A stretch of DNA of 64,000 nt from Eutreptiella sp. 'Long Island Sound 2002'. Lineage: Eukaryota > Euglenozoa > Euglenophyceae > Eutreptiales > Eutreptiaceae. Positions 53,026 to 62,749 of this stretch are shown here, in pieces. Each line of letters starts with the position of its first letter. Positions within the stretch are counted from its first letter, which is position 1. The stretch covers positions 41,084,844 to 41,148,843 of the forward strand of contig OZ038384.1 of NCBI GenBank assembly GCA_964036045.1. Direction: 5' to 3'. Below the pieces are notes generated by a model. The model made no database searches, was not told the origin of the DNA, and saw only the letters and a list, made by a program, of their open reading frames with translations. Both the position numbers and the translations under genes were made by a program.

Positions 53026-53456
53026 GCAGGTGACCCGGCCAAACGAGATCCGGAGCCCGGGGTTAAAGCTGCATCCTAAGGCCTGCCTGCTTTGGGACTG
53101 GAGGTGGAGCGTGCGACACCCAAGCACCTCGGAACCCCAGTACTGAGAACATGCATGCATGGCTTGAGAGCGGGATACGCCAGGAAGTCCGGTGAACCCC
53201 TACGGTTCCCCTGAAAGGAGGAGACGTGCGCAAGCACGGAAACACACCCTCCCAGCGAGAGAACTACGTCACGCTGGCGGCGAACAGCCCTCCTGGTGTT
53301 TCCCGGGGCCGCTTTGTTGGGGGCCACTAATCAGGTCTAGCGGGATTTTAGTTGCCTCCTTTCTTCAAGCGCGGTGCCTCTTCCTGTTCGTCACAGCAGC
53401 AACGCCAGCGGTAACCATGGGGCGCCTCTCCACGACCGAGTGCCACCCCCCCCCCC
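53026..53456 (+). repeat. Conserved 3'-terminal sequence of the LINE family, copy C
   Basis: Aligns with 25,026-25,452 of copy B over its whole length with high identity (see that entry). After CACGACCGAG it runs into a 13-C stretch and then non-LINE DNA starting GTCGTCTTTAAAGTCGTCG. The C run or the GTC repeat may be the tail left by reverse transcription. Confidence 0.75.
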
Positions 53457-54189
53457 CACTGTCGTCTTTAAAGTCGTCGTCGTCGTCATCGTTGATGGCA
53501 TTACGAACTTCTTTTGGTTTTTGGTATTCATCACTTTGAAACTTGCCTCATATGAAACTTGTCCAAGTTTTGCTTCAAATAACCCAAAAATATACCCCAA
53601 AAGGGACAACACAAGGCGACAGAAACATACTCGACATTGAAGGAACTCACGAGAGTGATTTTGAAACTGTCCCTTTCATGTCTTAAAGAGATATGAACAA
53701 GGAGGGACATATAACATTGAAATGTGAGCAAAACAATGCGTATCTACAACATAATCATGGGTCCGCCCCCAACACGTGGTGCCGATGCACCGACGCCTTT
53801 GGAAACCACATCAGCACATGCATGCAAAGCCCTACTAATGGGCTATGATTTGGTGTATGCAACGTCAGGATCCAAGACACCTACAATTTTTTAAAAATTC
53901 ATGAACATGGCCCACTCGGGCCAAAACAACTAGCACGGAACTGCACCGCGATAGTGCCGTAATATTTGCTTACGCTTAAAAACTGATATCGAATCAATGT
54001 AAAGAATTCAACTGATTAAAAACTCTTGAAAATCGACAGAAATCGACATATTCCGGATCGGCGCGCGCCATCTCAGGACTCGCCGTCGCCGACCCGAACT
54101 CAGTTTTCAAGTACAGAAAATGGTGGACACGCCATCAATGTAAAACTACAGAAATTCCCGATCCACTGATACCAACACTGTCCAAAACA
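53457..54189. other. AT-richer flank right of LINE copy C, no gene recognised
   Basis: It begins with GTCGTC repeats, then balanced to AT-rich sequence. No frame above background and no repeat. It is probably host intergenic DNA or the LTR/UTR part of the Ty3-type element that follows. Confidence 0.4.
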
Positions 54190-54828
54190 GTGCTGGGATC
54201 GTGGATTTCTGTGAGTGCACGTATATCAAGATGTTGCACTGAAAAGAGCGAAAATATAGGTTGCATGAAAACCTTACAAGACTCTGTCGATGAGCTCCTA
54301 CACGTGCTTGAATATTCCTTCTTGCTTGGCGAGGTGTGGCGTCAGCCATACGACGACCTGTACATGTCGCCCCGAAGTGGACGTTCCGCAGGGAAAGATT
54401 CTCACGTTGCCATCAACGCTGGCCCAGCACTCGCATTCAACACAGAACCAGGCGTCGCGCCGGAGGAACTGGAGCCGTTGCCAACTGACGAGGCGCCGGC
54501 TGCAGATTCACACAAGCCTGCATCACACCTCGATGACGCTGGCAATGAAGTACCAGACAAGTTGACTGACACCGATGATCTTCCCGGGGTGGACATAGAC
54601 CGTCCCCTTCTAGTTACCTTTGGCAAAGAACTTCGATATGCCCCAACCTTGAGGGAGGTGACTTGCTGTAGACGCCACGGGGACGGTACGCTGCAGTCAA
54701 TATCCCTACCCAGGGTTGTGAGTAATATGCCGTACCCCTCGAGCCTTAGAGGCACATACCGCGGACTACACCGACATTACCGATGCAAGGATTTGACTTC
54801 GACTGCAATGTGGGCAGCAGCATATTGA
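54190..54828 (+). pseudogene. Acidic open frame upstream of the Ty3-type integrase
   Basis: The frame is 212 codons long. The middle is acidic with a normal protein look: GVAPEELEPLPTDEAPAAD and PDKLTDTDDLPGVDIDRPL. At the end, in other frames, sequence leads toward the integrase N-terminus. It probably belongs to the linker between RNase H and integrase of the same Ty3/gypsy element, which is an inference from position. No RT or RNase H motifs were found before it, so the element is heavily deleted. Confidence 0.35.
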
Positions 54829-54936
54829 GGGGACCCACCCAGCAGGCATATTTACGAGATCGCCATCCGGAGCCCTACGGCACGACACCAACTCTGAGAT
54901 GCCAAGCTGTCCTTCTACCACGGTAAGTTCTTCCAC

Positions 54937-55900
54937 TTGTCGACAGTGGGTAAGCGCGTTCTTGTACCTCGAACGCTCGTAACCTCCATTGTGGCCATGT
55001 ACCACGAGTCCGAGTTTTACAGCCATTCAGGGGTACTTTGCACTATGGCATTGATGAAGTGTGACCATGCCTGTTCCCATCGTCGACCCTACGTTCAGCG
55101 TTACATCTTCAGTTGCGATGTGTGCCAAGCGGCTAAGTCACGACATGTCAACATTGCCAGAGAGCCCAGACCCCTACCTGTGCCTGACACCAAATGGCAT
55201 AATATGTCCGTCAATTGAGTATCAGGACTGCCTCAGACCAGAAGAGGCCATGATGCCATCAAGACTGTGGTCAACCGGTTTTCGAAACGTGGAATGTTCA
55301 TCCCTTGCGGCAAGGACATGACAGCCGATGACCTCGTCTGCTTGTTCTTACGCGAAGTGATTCGACTCAAAGGATGCCCCCGATAAAGTGTTTCTGATCG
55401 ACACAAACGGTTGCAGTCCCAAGCATGGAAACAATAGGCACACACCTTCAAAATTGAGATGCACCAGACGGTGGACAACAGCCCTCGAGGGGACGGCCTC
55501 GCGAAGCGAAGGAAGCAGTCGGTCCTTCAACGTTTGCGGACACAAGGCATTTTTGGCAACAACGAGTGGGATGTTGACCTTATGTTCGCTGAGATTCAGT
55601 TCAACAACCTGACATCCACCACTCTTCGACTGTCACCGTCCAAGATTGATGAGGGACGCACCCCCCATTTTCCTTCGCATTTTCCCCAAATGACATCTCA
55701 TGCACATGAACCTTCAACCTTGAATGATTACATGCATCGGGCTGAACGTGCCTTCTAGTCTGTGCGCGCCATGCTCGCTGAGGAACGTCGACGCCAAACG
55801 CAGGTGGTCCTGCAAATGGACCGACACATTCGAGTGCCTGAGGTGGGGGAGTGATGGTGGGTGTTAGTACCCGTGTATCGACACAAAGGAAAACTTTTTT
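54937..55900 (+). pseudogene. Ty3/gypsy-type integrase, inactivated
   Basis: One frame with stops runs through the whole domain. HHCC finger: MYHESEFYSHSGV then CDVCQAAKS. Core: RPLPVPDTKWHNMSVN followed by TGA (about 55,216), where integrases have D-F/W, so the first catalytic Asp is Asn and the next residue is a stop. GHDAIKTVVNRFSKRGMFI, TADDLVCLFLREVIRLKG and VSDR (second Asp present) follow. The third catalytic residue, in PRGDGLAKR, is Lys instead of Glu. Further stops occur near 55,384, 55,756 and 55,852. The wording recalls oomycete gypsy elements from memory; unverified. Confidence 0.85.
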
Positions 55901-56248
55901 TTTTGATGTGCCCCAGACAAAGTCCTTGAGGTGCTCAACAGGGGCGGAAGCGTTAAACTGGACGTCCCTGCCCCCTTCGACGGGTTGTGCATATTCAATG
56001 GCGTCAGCATAAAGCCCTACATTCATCGGGAGGGACAACCAGTGTGGGAGTTTCCGATGCCGCCTGACAAGACTGGAGCCTCCCCTCGACTTGTTAAGAT
56101 TCTGGCTAGACGTCGAGTGGGATCCAAATAGCGCTGTACATTCCTGTCCCGCTGTGAATGGGATGATGACAAGTGGTCTTGGGAATCGAGTAAGGCTCTA
56201 GATGAGGACCCAGTGTACCTTGAGTTCCTTCGACTCCACCCTGAGTAA
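55901..56248 (+). pseudogene. Integrase C-terminal region with chromodomain, same Ty3-type element
   Basis: In the same frame: DKVLEVLNRGGSVKLDVPAP (a GPY-like beta module) and SIKPYIHREGQPVWEFP, then RLVKILARRRVGSK, TAG at 56,129-56,131, CEWDDDKWSWESS and a final TAA at 56,246-56,248. The last block is a chromodomain, which guides insertion to particular chromatin in chromoviruses (family knowledge). It is not the same subfamily as the fragment at 13.6 kb. Confidence 0.75.
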
Positions 56249-56401
56249 CTTCACCTCCTTACAGCGTGAATTTTTGAAAACTCATGCCTGGGTCCAGATC
56301 GACTGCAGGAGCCTCAGAGACACGTTCAACCTACGGCTCTGCCACCCCGGCATGCCGAACTTCCTCTCGACCTCCATCCTCTTGAGCATCTCCGCCGAAC
56401 G

Positions 56402-56760
56402 TCATCGGTTTTGACGGGTTGAACGACGATGGCGACGACGATGGCAACGCCGGACGAGCTCCAGTTGCATCGACCGCAGCTCACCGCTGTCGATCAGTCG
56501 CGTCAACGCCAGCCTGGCCAAGCCGATCATTGGCATTTTTCCCAGCGGAGCCGAGCTACAGTCTATCAGCCTACGCGGGCAGCTCGCAGGGCAAAGGGAA
56601 CAACCCTCCTTCGACAGGAGACAAAGGAGCTTTGAGCTACCTCGAAGTTGGTTCCCCTGAGGGACATTTGCTGGGATAGCACCAAGTGGTCGAGTCATCA
56701 TGTCAGGAGGCACAACAGGCTTAGGGGTACTCGAACGAGCCGCAGCCAGCATGGCTGTCG
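56402..56760 (+). pseudogene. Possible gag remnant of a second retroelement
   Basis: After the integrase stop, one frame reads ATPDELQLHRPQLTAVDQSRQRQ, then TLLRQETKEL and, past a stop, WDSTKWSSHHVRRHNRL. The composition is hydrophilic and gag-like. No Cys knuckle is seen. It could be the start of another element lying tandem to the Ty3 remnant, or host sequence. Low certainty. Confidence 0.25.
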
Positions 56761-56794
56761 TAGAGTTGACCTGGGAGGGGGGAACCCCCGACAG

Positions 56795-58046
56795 ACATTG
56801 ACCCCAAACTTTGTAAGCTGCACGGGTGCCCTCCCACGGATGATGCTGAATACCTTCGACAGGAATGCCAAAACGTTTGGTAGCCTGATGGTCAGTCCGA
56901 TTCTTCAGAGGAATGGTTTGACTCACGTATGGAGTGGTTCGATCCACAGGAAGACAAGGATCTCACTTGCTGCATGGGATACGACTAAATTTCTTTGTTC
57001 TGTTTAGTGCCCGGATGGAACGAATCATCGGTCGACCAATCATGGAGGGGAGAGCCGAACGCCCCCAAGAACGAATCATGGGACGACCAATCATTGGAGT
57101 CGAACGTCCCCAAGACGCAAGGCGCCACTCGAACCAATCAATCCACCACCTACACCGAAGAATACCCCTACAACAATGTCACAAACGAGGACAATTTGTA
57201 CAATACGCAGGACTGGTCTTATTCGAATCAGCCACCCAGCTACGATCAAGTCCATCCACCAGAATCCCTGTGGCAGCCGTACTGCATGGAAGGCTACGAG
57301 AACGAGTTGGAAACCGTCGATGAACTCCAGTATCTGGAGGAATTCGGAATGAAGCCACCCTAGCCATTTGTGATGCACGAGGAGGGTCCGCTCGCTCGAG
57401 ACTATACCAAACTCGACCCGAATGTGCCTGTCATTGCACCAAACCCCACGGACGGTCATCGCTTCTTGAGCCAGCAACACGCAAACGTCGTGTCGTGGAC
57501 AACAGCCTGCATCTACGACCTGCTTGAAACTGTCGACATAGACAGCTGGCGCCAGACAGCACCGTTTCCCTATTGGTCGATGCAAACCGCGATTGACTCA
57601 TCCTTCGACGAACACAAAACCCCCTGGCAGCGCACCGAGCTACCAGTGGTACGCCAAGATCGAAGTGGCCTGTTGAAATTTTTGATCAGCTGTCGTTGCC
57701 TGGCAAAAAATGTAACGAGGAACTGGATTGGAGGTTCAGAAACAACCTGTCGGAGGACGACCTGCCCAGCGAAATTGCACGTCTGAATCGCATGCATGTA
57801 GAGATTTGCGGGATCGACGATCTGATCCATGTAGCCAACGGAATCGACCTGCTCTTGAAATACCCAGGTTTCTGGACCATAGCAAGGATGCGTCGATCGG
57901 CTTCATCAGCTATCCCAATTCTTGGGCCCACTCTAGACCTCACGAAAGTCTGTCGAACGGATGATTGGCTATTCAAAGACCAAGCACCCTTTCTTGCGTA
58001 TAAGATCGATTTGCTTCTTCGACAACACCAACTTCAAGGCCTTTGA
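56795..58046 (+). pseudogene. Acidic protein remnant in consecutive frames, family unknown
   Basis: From about 56,795: DPKLCKLHGCPPTDDAEYL, a stop, SDSSEEWFDSRMEWFDP, a TAA near 56,990, then 122 codons (VPGWNESSVDQSW, YNNVTNEDNLYN, ENELETVDELQYLEEFG) to TAG at 57,361-57,363. It goes on in the same frame (57,370-57,690: PLARDYTKLDPNVPV, WSMQTAIDSSFDEHK), shifts near 57,690 and continues LDWRFRNNLSEDDLPSEI and IDLLLKYPGFWTIA to 58,046. This looks like one long former coding region rich in Asp/Glu/Asn. It may be retroelement gag-pol or a host pseudogene; no catalytic motif is recognised. Confidence 0.4.
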
Positions 58047-59105
58047 GGTACCAATGGACTCCAGTATAAGAGGTACCAATGTGCCCCGGCTCAAGCCAAG
58101 GACCTCATGGTCGAGCTGCACGAATGTCATCGATGGGGACAGTCGACTGGTCGGTACCCCCACAATGCGGTGGCACCTGGGGCGCCAATTGATTTGGTCC
58201 AGCTGGCAATGATCTACCAGACCAGCCCTGGGCGAGTCAGATACCACGACTTCGAAAAGGGAATCCAGGGATTGCACGTCTTCCATCGACCAACAAAATG
58301 TATATCAACCTTTTCTCTTGCAAAGATTGCACAGATCTGACTCGACGCCTGGGAACTTCGAAGTATCTCATGTCTTCCTGGGAAAGTGGATATGACGGAG
58401 GAGAGTAGTGGTGTCCCTATTCATAAGATGTCTATGTCGACGAACGAGAGGATCCCCAGTCCGGCTGTTCGGCTGCGAGCGACCTGTTTGATCCGGATCC
58501 TGTCGTCCTATCAACATCACTTCGATGTGCCGATGTTCAAATACCTCTCGCTGATTAAGACCAACTTCTGAGCTGCCCATGGACGGAATGTACACCGTCG
58601 AAACCAAGTCTTTGACGCTCTCATTGTCGACACGGCGCGGAGCGTTGTGACTGCGGAGGCGGTTGAATTTGCCGTGCCGAATACTCTCGCCGACGAGCAG
58701 TATGTGCATCAACATCTCGGTCGACTTCAAGCCGATTCACGAGGGGACACTCTCGGGATCATTGATCAATACGCCCTCGGTCCTGGTCAGGATGACCACA
58801 CCCCATGGTGGCGAGTTGATATGCGAACTGGTCAGTTCTACCACAGCGATGCAGCTTGTTCTGGTTCTAGTCAGCAGTATCGAAGGACTACTGGTCAAAA
58901 TGACGCACAGTCCTTCCAGACCGCTCGTCGAACGGATCTGTGGCACCCTACCATATGGCATGAGTCAAGCTTTTCGGATTTTTATACAACCAGGTCGCAA
59001 ACACTGGGACCGGGACAGCTTCGAGTTCTTGTCCGTGAGCATGTCTTCGTATTCCAGTACAAGTGCCCTGTCGACGGCTGCCTGGTGATGTCAATCTTCG
59101 AATGA
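58047..59105 (+). pseudogene. Degenerate coding-like region, unassigned
   Basis: Several frames carry protein-like pieces: APGAPIDLVQLAMIYQ near 58,180, RVRYHDFEKGIQGLHVFH near 58,235, PMFKYLSLIKTNF to 58,571, and INISVDFKPIHEGTLSG near 58,708. The last could be a very decayed integrase core, but the evidence is weak. Stops and shifts throughout. It is probably more retroelement debris continuous with the preceding region. Confidence 0.25.
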
Positions 59106-60394
59106 TCAATCATCGATTTGGGGTCCTGATTAGGAAACTCGACTTTGAGAGCAATACCTGTCGACATTCCACCAGCCATGATGTCTTCAAGTTCATGGCT
59201 AGCGGTGACACGCTGAAGGAACTGCATGACGTTTGTTGAATTTGCGGGAAGGAATTCCTGAAGAACGCGGACTGCTGATTCGACAGTCGCGATGCCACGT
59301 AATGTCGGCGACTAATTTAATATGCCCTGTCGATCTGACAGATGTACAATCCTGTTGGCTGTTTGTCTGCAGGACACTAGCCTCGATGGCTGTGTCCCTG
59401 TGTTATGGTATCTGCACGAGCTCCCAGCCTTGCTGTGGGTAGCGCTGTACCCTGGCGAGGCTTCCGCAGCTTCGACCAAGACACCGTGGCACAGTCCAAC
59501 ACGGCGTGTGAATACGCGCTGATGACAGGTGTTCCCTGCACTCGACCCAAGTCTGTGGGTCTCGACCACCATTATGTTTCAGGAGGCCAGCACATGTCAA
59601 GGTCCAGAAAATTGCTTTTTCTGCCGATTTTCTGTCCAGTCTTTGATATTGCAGCGCCCACCCAGACGTTTCAGACGTGTTCGAGGTCTCAGGTGACTGC
59701 TGCTGAAATGCAAGGGCGGAGAAAAAACCTCCTCGCCGGTGATAAAAAGGCAGCTGATTCTGACATATACCATCCACCTTTTTCAGAAGGTATGTAAACT
59801 CATCAGCCGAGCACTAACAGTGCTATGGAAAATGGGAGTACTGCAGTCACGTGAATGAATTGTCATGCCCTAGATGCTGCAGACCGTCAAAAAGTCGCCT
59901 CCAACCCACACCAAGCTCATGTGGAACCCCAGGGCACATTCTTTTGGTACAAGCAATGTAAATATCATCAAATCCTGATGCAATTTAACAAGGGGATGTT
60001 TTACTCGTAGTAAAATAAAAGAAAAAACAGAAATATGACGCAGAAAACAAAGAAAAGAATGCAAAAGAAGGTTTTTATCAACCTCTGAAACCCGCCGACG
60101 ATTTTGGCGCCACTGTTTGGCGAGGTCGACAAAAATTCACCACACACACAGCAAAAAAAAACGAGCAAGGAGGGCAAAACCGGAGAAATTGCTTGTGCAC
60201 GCGCCAAAGAAAATAGCAAAGTGCCACCAAGTAGGAAAATAGTGCTTGAGTGCGTGCTCCAACACCACACAAAGTGCACACAAGGGAAAGGGAAGGCCCC
60301 ACGCAACAGAAGCCCCACACGGCGACTCAAGCTCTTGTTCTTGGGTGCCAAAAAAATGAACCAGTACACAAACACAAAAAGAAAGCATACGTCC
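59106..60394. other. Interval with no gene recognised
   Basis: Balanced and then AT-rich sequence. Short frames are not convincing. TGGCGCC at 60,105-60,111 resembles the primer-binding site of some LTR elements, but no LTR pair is visible. A-rich stretches lie at 60,010-60,070 and 60,150-60,165. Confidence 0.4.
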
Positions 60395-60895
60395 AGACTG
60401 CATTAAGACCACACGCCTACTCTTGGGCGTCCTCAAATACAAAGAGTCCACAACCCAAAGAAAAAATAGCATACATCATGAGTGCATTAAGACCGCAGGC
60501 CTACTCCTGGGTGTCGCTAAATACAAAGAGTGTCACGCTAGTTAAAATAGCATAAGTCATGGGTGCATTAAGACCACACGCCTACTCTTGGGCGTCGGAA
60601 AATACAAATAGCATACGTCATGAGTGCAATAAAACCACACACCTACTCTTGGGCGTCTGTAAATGCAAAGAGTCTCACGCAAGTAAAAATAAATAGCATA
60701 TGTCATGGCCGCATTAAGACCACACGCCTACTCTTGGGCGTCGCGAAATACAAAGAGTCCAACACAAACTCAAGTAAATAGCATAAGAAGGGAGTGCATT
60801 ACGACCACACTCCTACTCTTGGGCGCCGCAAAATGCAAACAGTCACACGCAACCAAAATTAATTAACATACATCATGAATGCATCAAGACCACCC
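60395..60895 (+). repeat. About 85-bp degenerate tandem repeat, 6 copies
   Basis: The word GCATTAAGACCACACGCCTACTCTTGGGCGTC (or close variants) recurs at roughly 60,400, 60,485, 60,565, 60,630, 60,712, 60,800 and 60,880, each followed by AAATACAAAGAGTC and AAATAGCATAYRTCATG. Unit length varies between about 65 and 90 because of short insertions. No gene is present. Confidence 0.85.
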
Positions 60896-61239
60896 GCCAC
60901 AGAAGAAATTATGGGCGCCACAACTGGCACACAAGAGCCAAGGACGGGTACACCAAGGGCGACTACTCTTCGGCACGGCGAAAAATGCAAACAGGATGAT
61001 ATGATACAAGCAGCAAAAACACCCAAATAAACCACCAAGCGCACCACACCATCAACACACACACAACCCACAGCCACACCAACACCGCACACACGACACA
61101 AGCGGCCCCCGGCACGCAACAGACCACACGTACACGCCAGAAAGCGAGCACCACGTAGCCTGGGGCACCGCACACACAACAAGCCACGCGTGCACGCCAG
61201 GAGAAGGGAGCCCAGAGGCCAAGGGCCCCACGGGAGCAA
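60896..61239. other. Spacer between the two arrays
   Basis: C/A-rich sequence leading into the 65-bp array; from about 61,100 it already contains decayed units (ACACGCCAGRAA, CACACAACA). No gene is seen. Confidence 0.4.
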
Positions 61240-62745
61240 CACAACACACCAAGCGTGCTCGCCGGTAAACAAGAGCCATGTGGTCAGAGACACCGCGCAA
61301 TCACCGCGCCAGGCATGCACACCGGTGGACAGGAGCCAAGTGGCCCAGGACACCGCCAACACCACACAACGCACCGAGCATGCGCAACGGTGAACAGGAG
61401 CCAAGTGGCCCAGGACACCGCACACACAACACAACACAACGAGCATGCACACCGGTGAACAGGAGCCAAGTGGCCCAGGACACCGTACGAGCAACACAGC
61501 ACATCGAACGTGCGCACTGGTGAGCAGGAGCCAAGTGGCCCAGGACACGGCACACGCAACGCAGCACACCGAGCGTGCAAACCGGTGCAAAGGAGCTGAG
61601 TGGCCCAGGACACAGCACATGCAACAGAGCACACCGAGCGTGCACACCGGTGACCAGCAGCCAAGTGGCCCAGGACACCGCACACACAACACAACACACC
61701 GAGCGTGCACACCGGTGAACAGGAGCCGAGTGGCCCAGCAAACCGCACACACAGCACAGCACACAGAATGTGCGCACCGATGAACGGGAGCCAAGTGGCC
61801 CAGGACACGGCGCGCGCAACACAGCACACCAAGCGTGCACAGCAGTGCACAGGAGCCGATTGCCCCAGGACACCGCACATGCAACAAAGCACACCGAGCG
61901 TGCACACCTGTGAACAGGAGCCAAATGGCCCCAGACACCGCACACGCAACACAACACACAAAGCGTACACACCGGTGAACAGGAGCCTAGCGGCCCAGGA
62001 AGGCGCACACGCAACACAACACATCGAGCGTGCCAACCGGTGAACAGGGGGCAAGTGGCCGGGGAAACCGCACACGCCACACAACACGCTGAGCGTGCAC
62101 ACCAGTAGACAGGAGCCAAGAGGCCCAGGACACCACATACGCAACATGGCACACCAAGCGTGCACACCGGTGAACAGGAGCCAAGTGGCCGGGGAAACCG
62201 CACACGCAACACAACACGCCGAGCCTGCACACCGGTGAACAGGAGTCAAGTGGCCCAGGACACTGCACACGCGAAAAGACGCACCGAACATGCACACCGG
62301 TGAACAGAAGCCAAATGGCCCAGGACACCGCACACACATTACCGCACACCGAGGGTGCACAGGGGTAAACAGGAGCCAAGTGGCCCAGCAGCCCGCACAC
62401 GCAACACAACACGCCGAGCGTGCACACCGGTCAACAGGAGCCGAGTGCCGCAGGACACCGCACACGCCAACACGGCACACCAAGCATGCACACCGGTGAA
62501 CAGGAGCCAAGTGGTCCCAGACACCGCACACGCAACACAACACACCCAGCATGCACACCGGTGAACAGGAACCAAGTGGTCCCAGACACCGCACACGCAA
62601 CACAACACACCCAGCATGCACACCAGTGAACAGGAGCCAAGTGGCCCAGGACAGCGCACACACAACACAACACACGGAGCGTGCGAACCGGTGAACAGGA
62701 ACCACGTGGCACAGGAAATAGCACGCACGGCGCGCCACACCAAGC
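61240..62745 (+). repeat. 65-bp tandem array, about 23 copies
   Basis: The unit is GTGCACACCGGTGAACAGGAGCC, then AAGTGGCCCAGGACACCGCAC and ACGCAACACAACACACCGAGC, in all 65 bases. Copies differ by a few bases. The unit is rich in C and A on plus and nearly free of stop words, and 65 is not a multiple of three, so every frame rotates through the same peptide and long frames appear on both strands. These include a 609-codon minus frame, which is not a gene. Confidence 0.95.
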
Positions 62746-62749
62746 AAGC

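Larger units (their letters stand above)
25453..53456 (+). mobile_element. LINE copy C: near-complete giant retrotransposon interrupted by two insertions
   Basis: The tandem-repeat 5' end starts at about 25,453, directly after the 3' end of copy B, and the conserved 3' end finishes at about 53,447-53,456. Coding homology stops at 34,987 and resumes with the next residues at 42,745, and stops again at 46,978 to resume at 48,260. The two gaps hold younger insertions. Without them the element is about 19 kb. Many stops and frameshifts, plus lost RT and RNase H catalytic residues, show it is dead. Confidence 0.85.
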
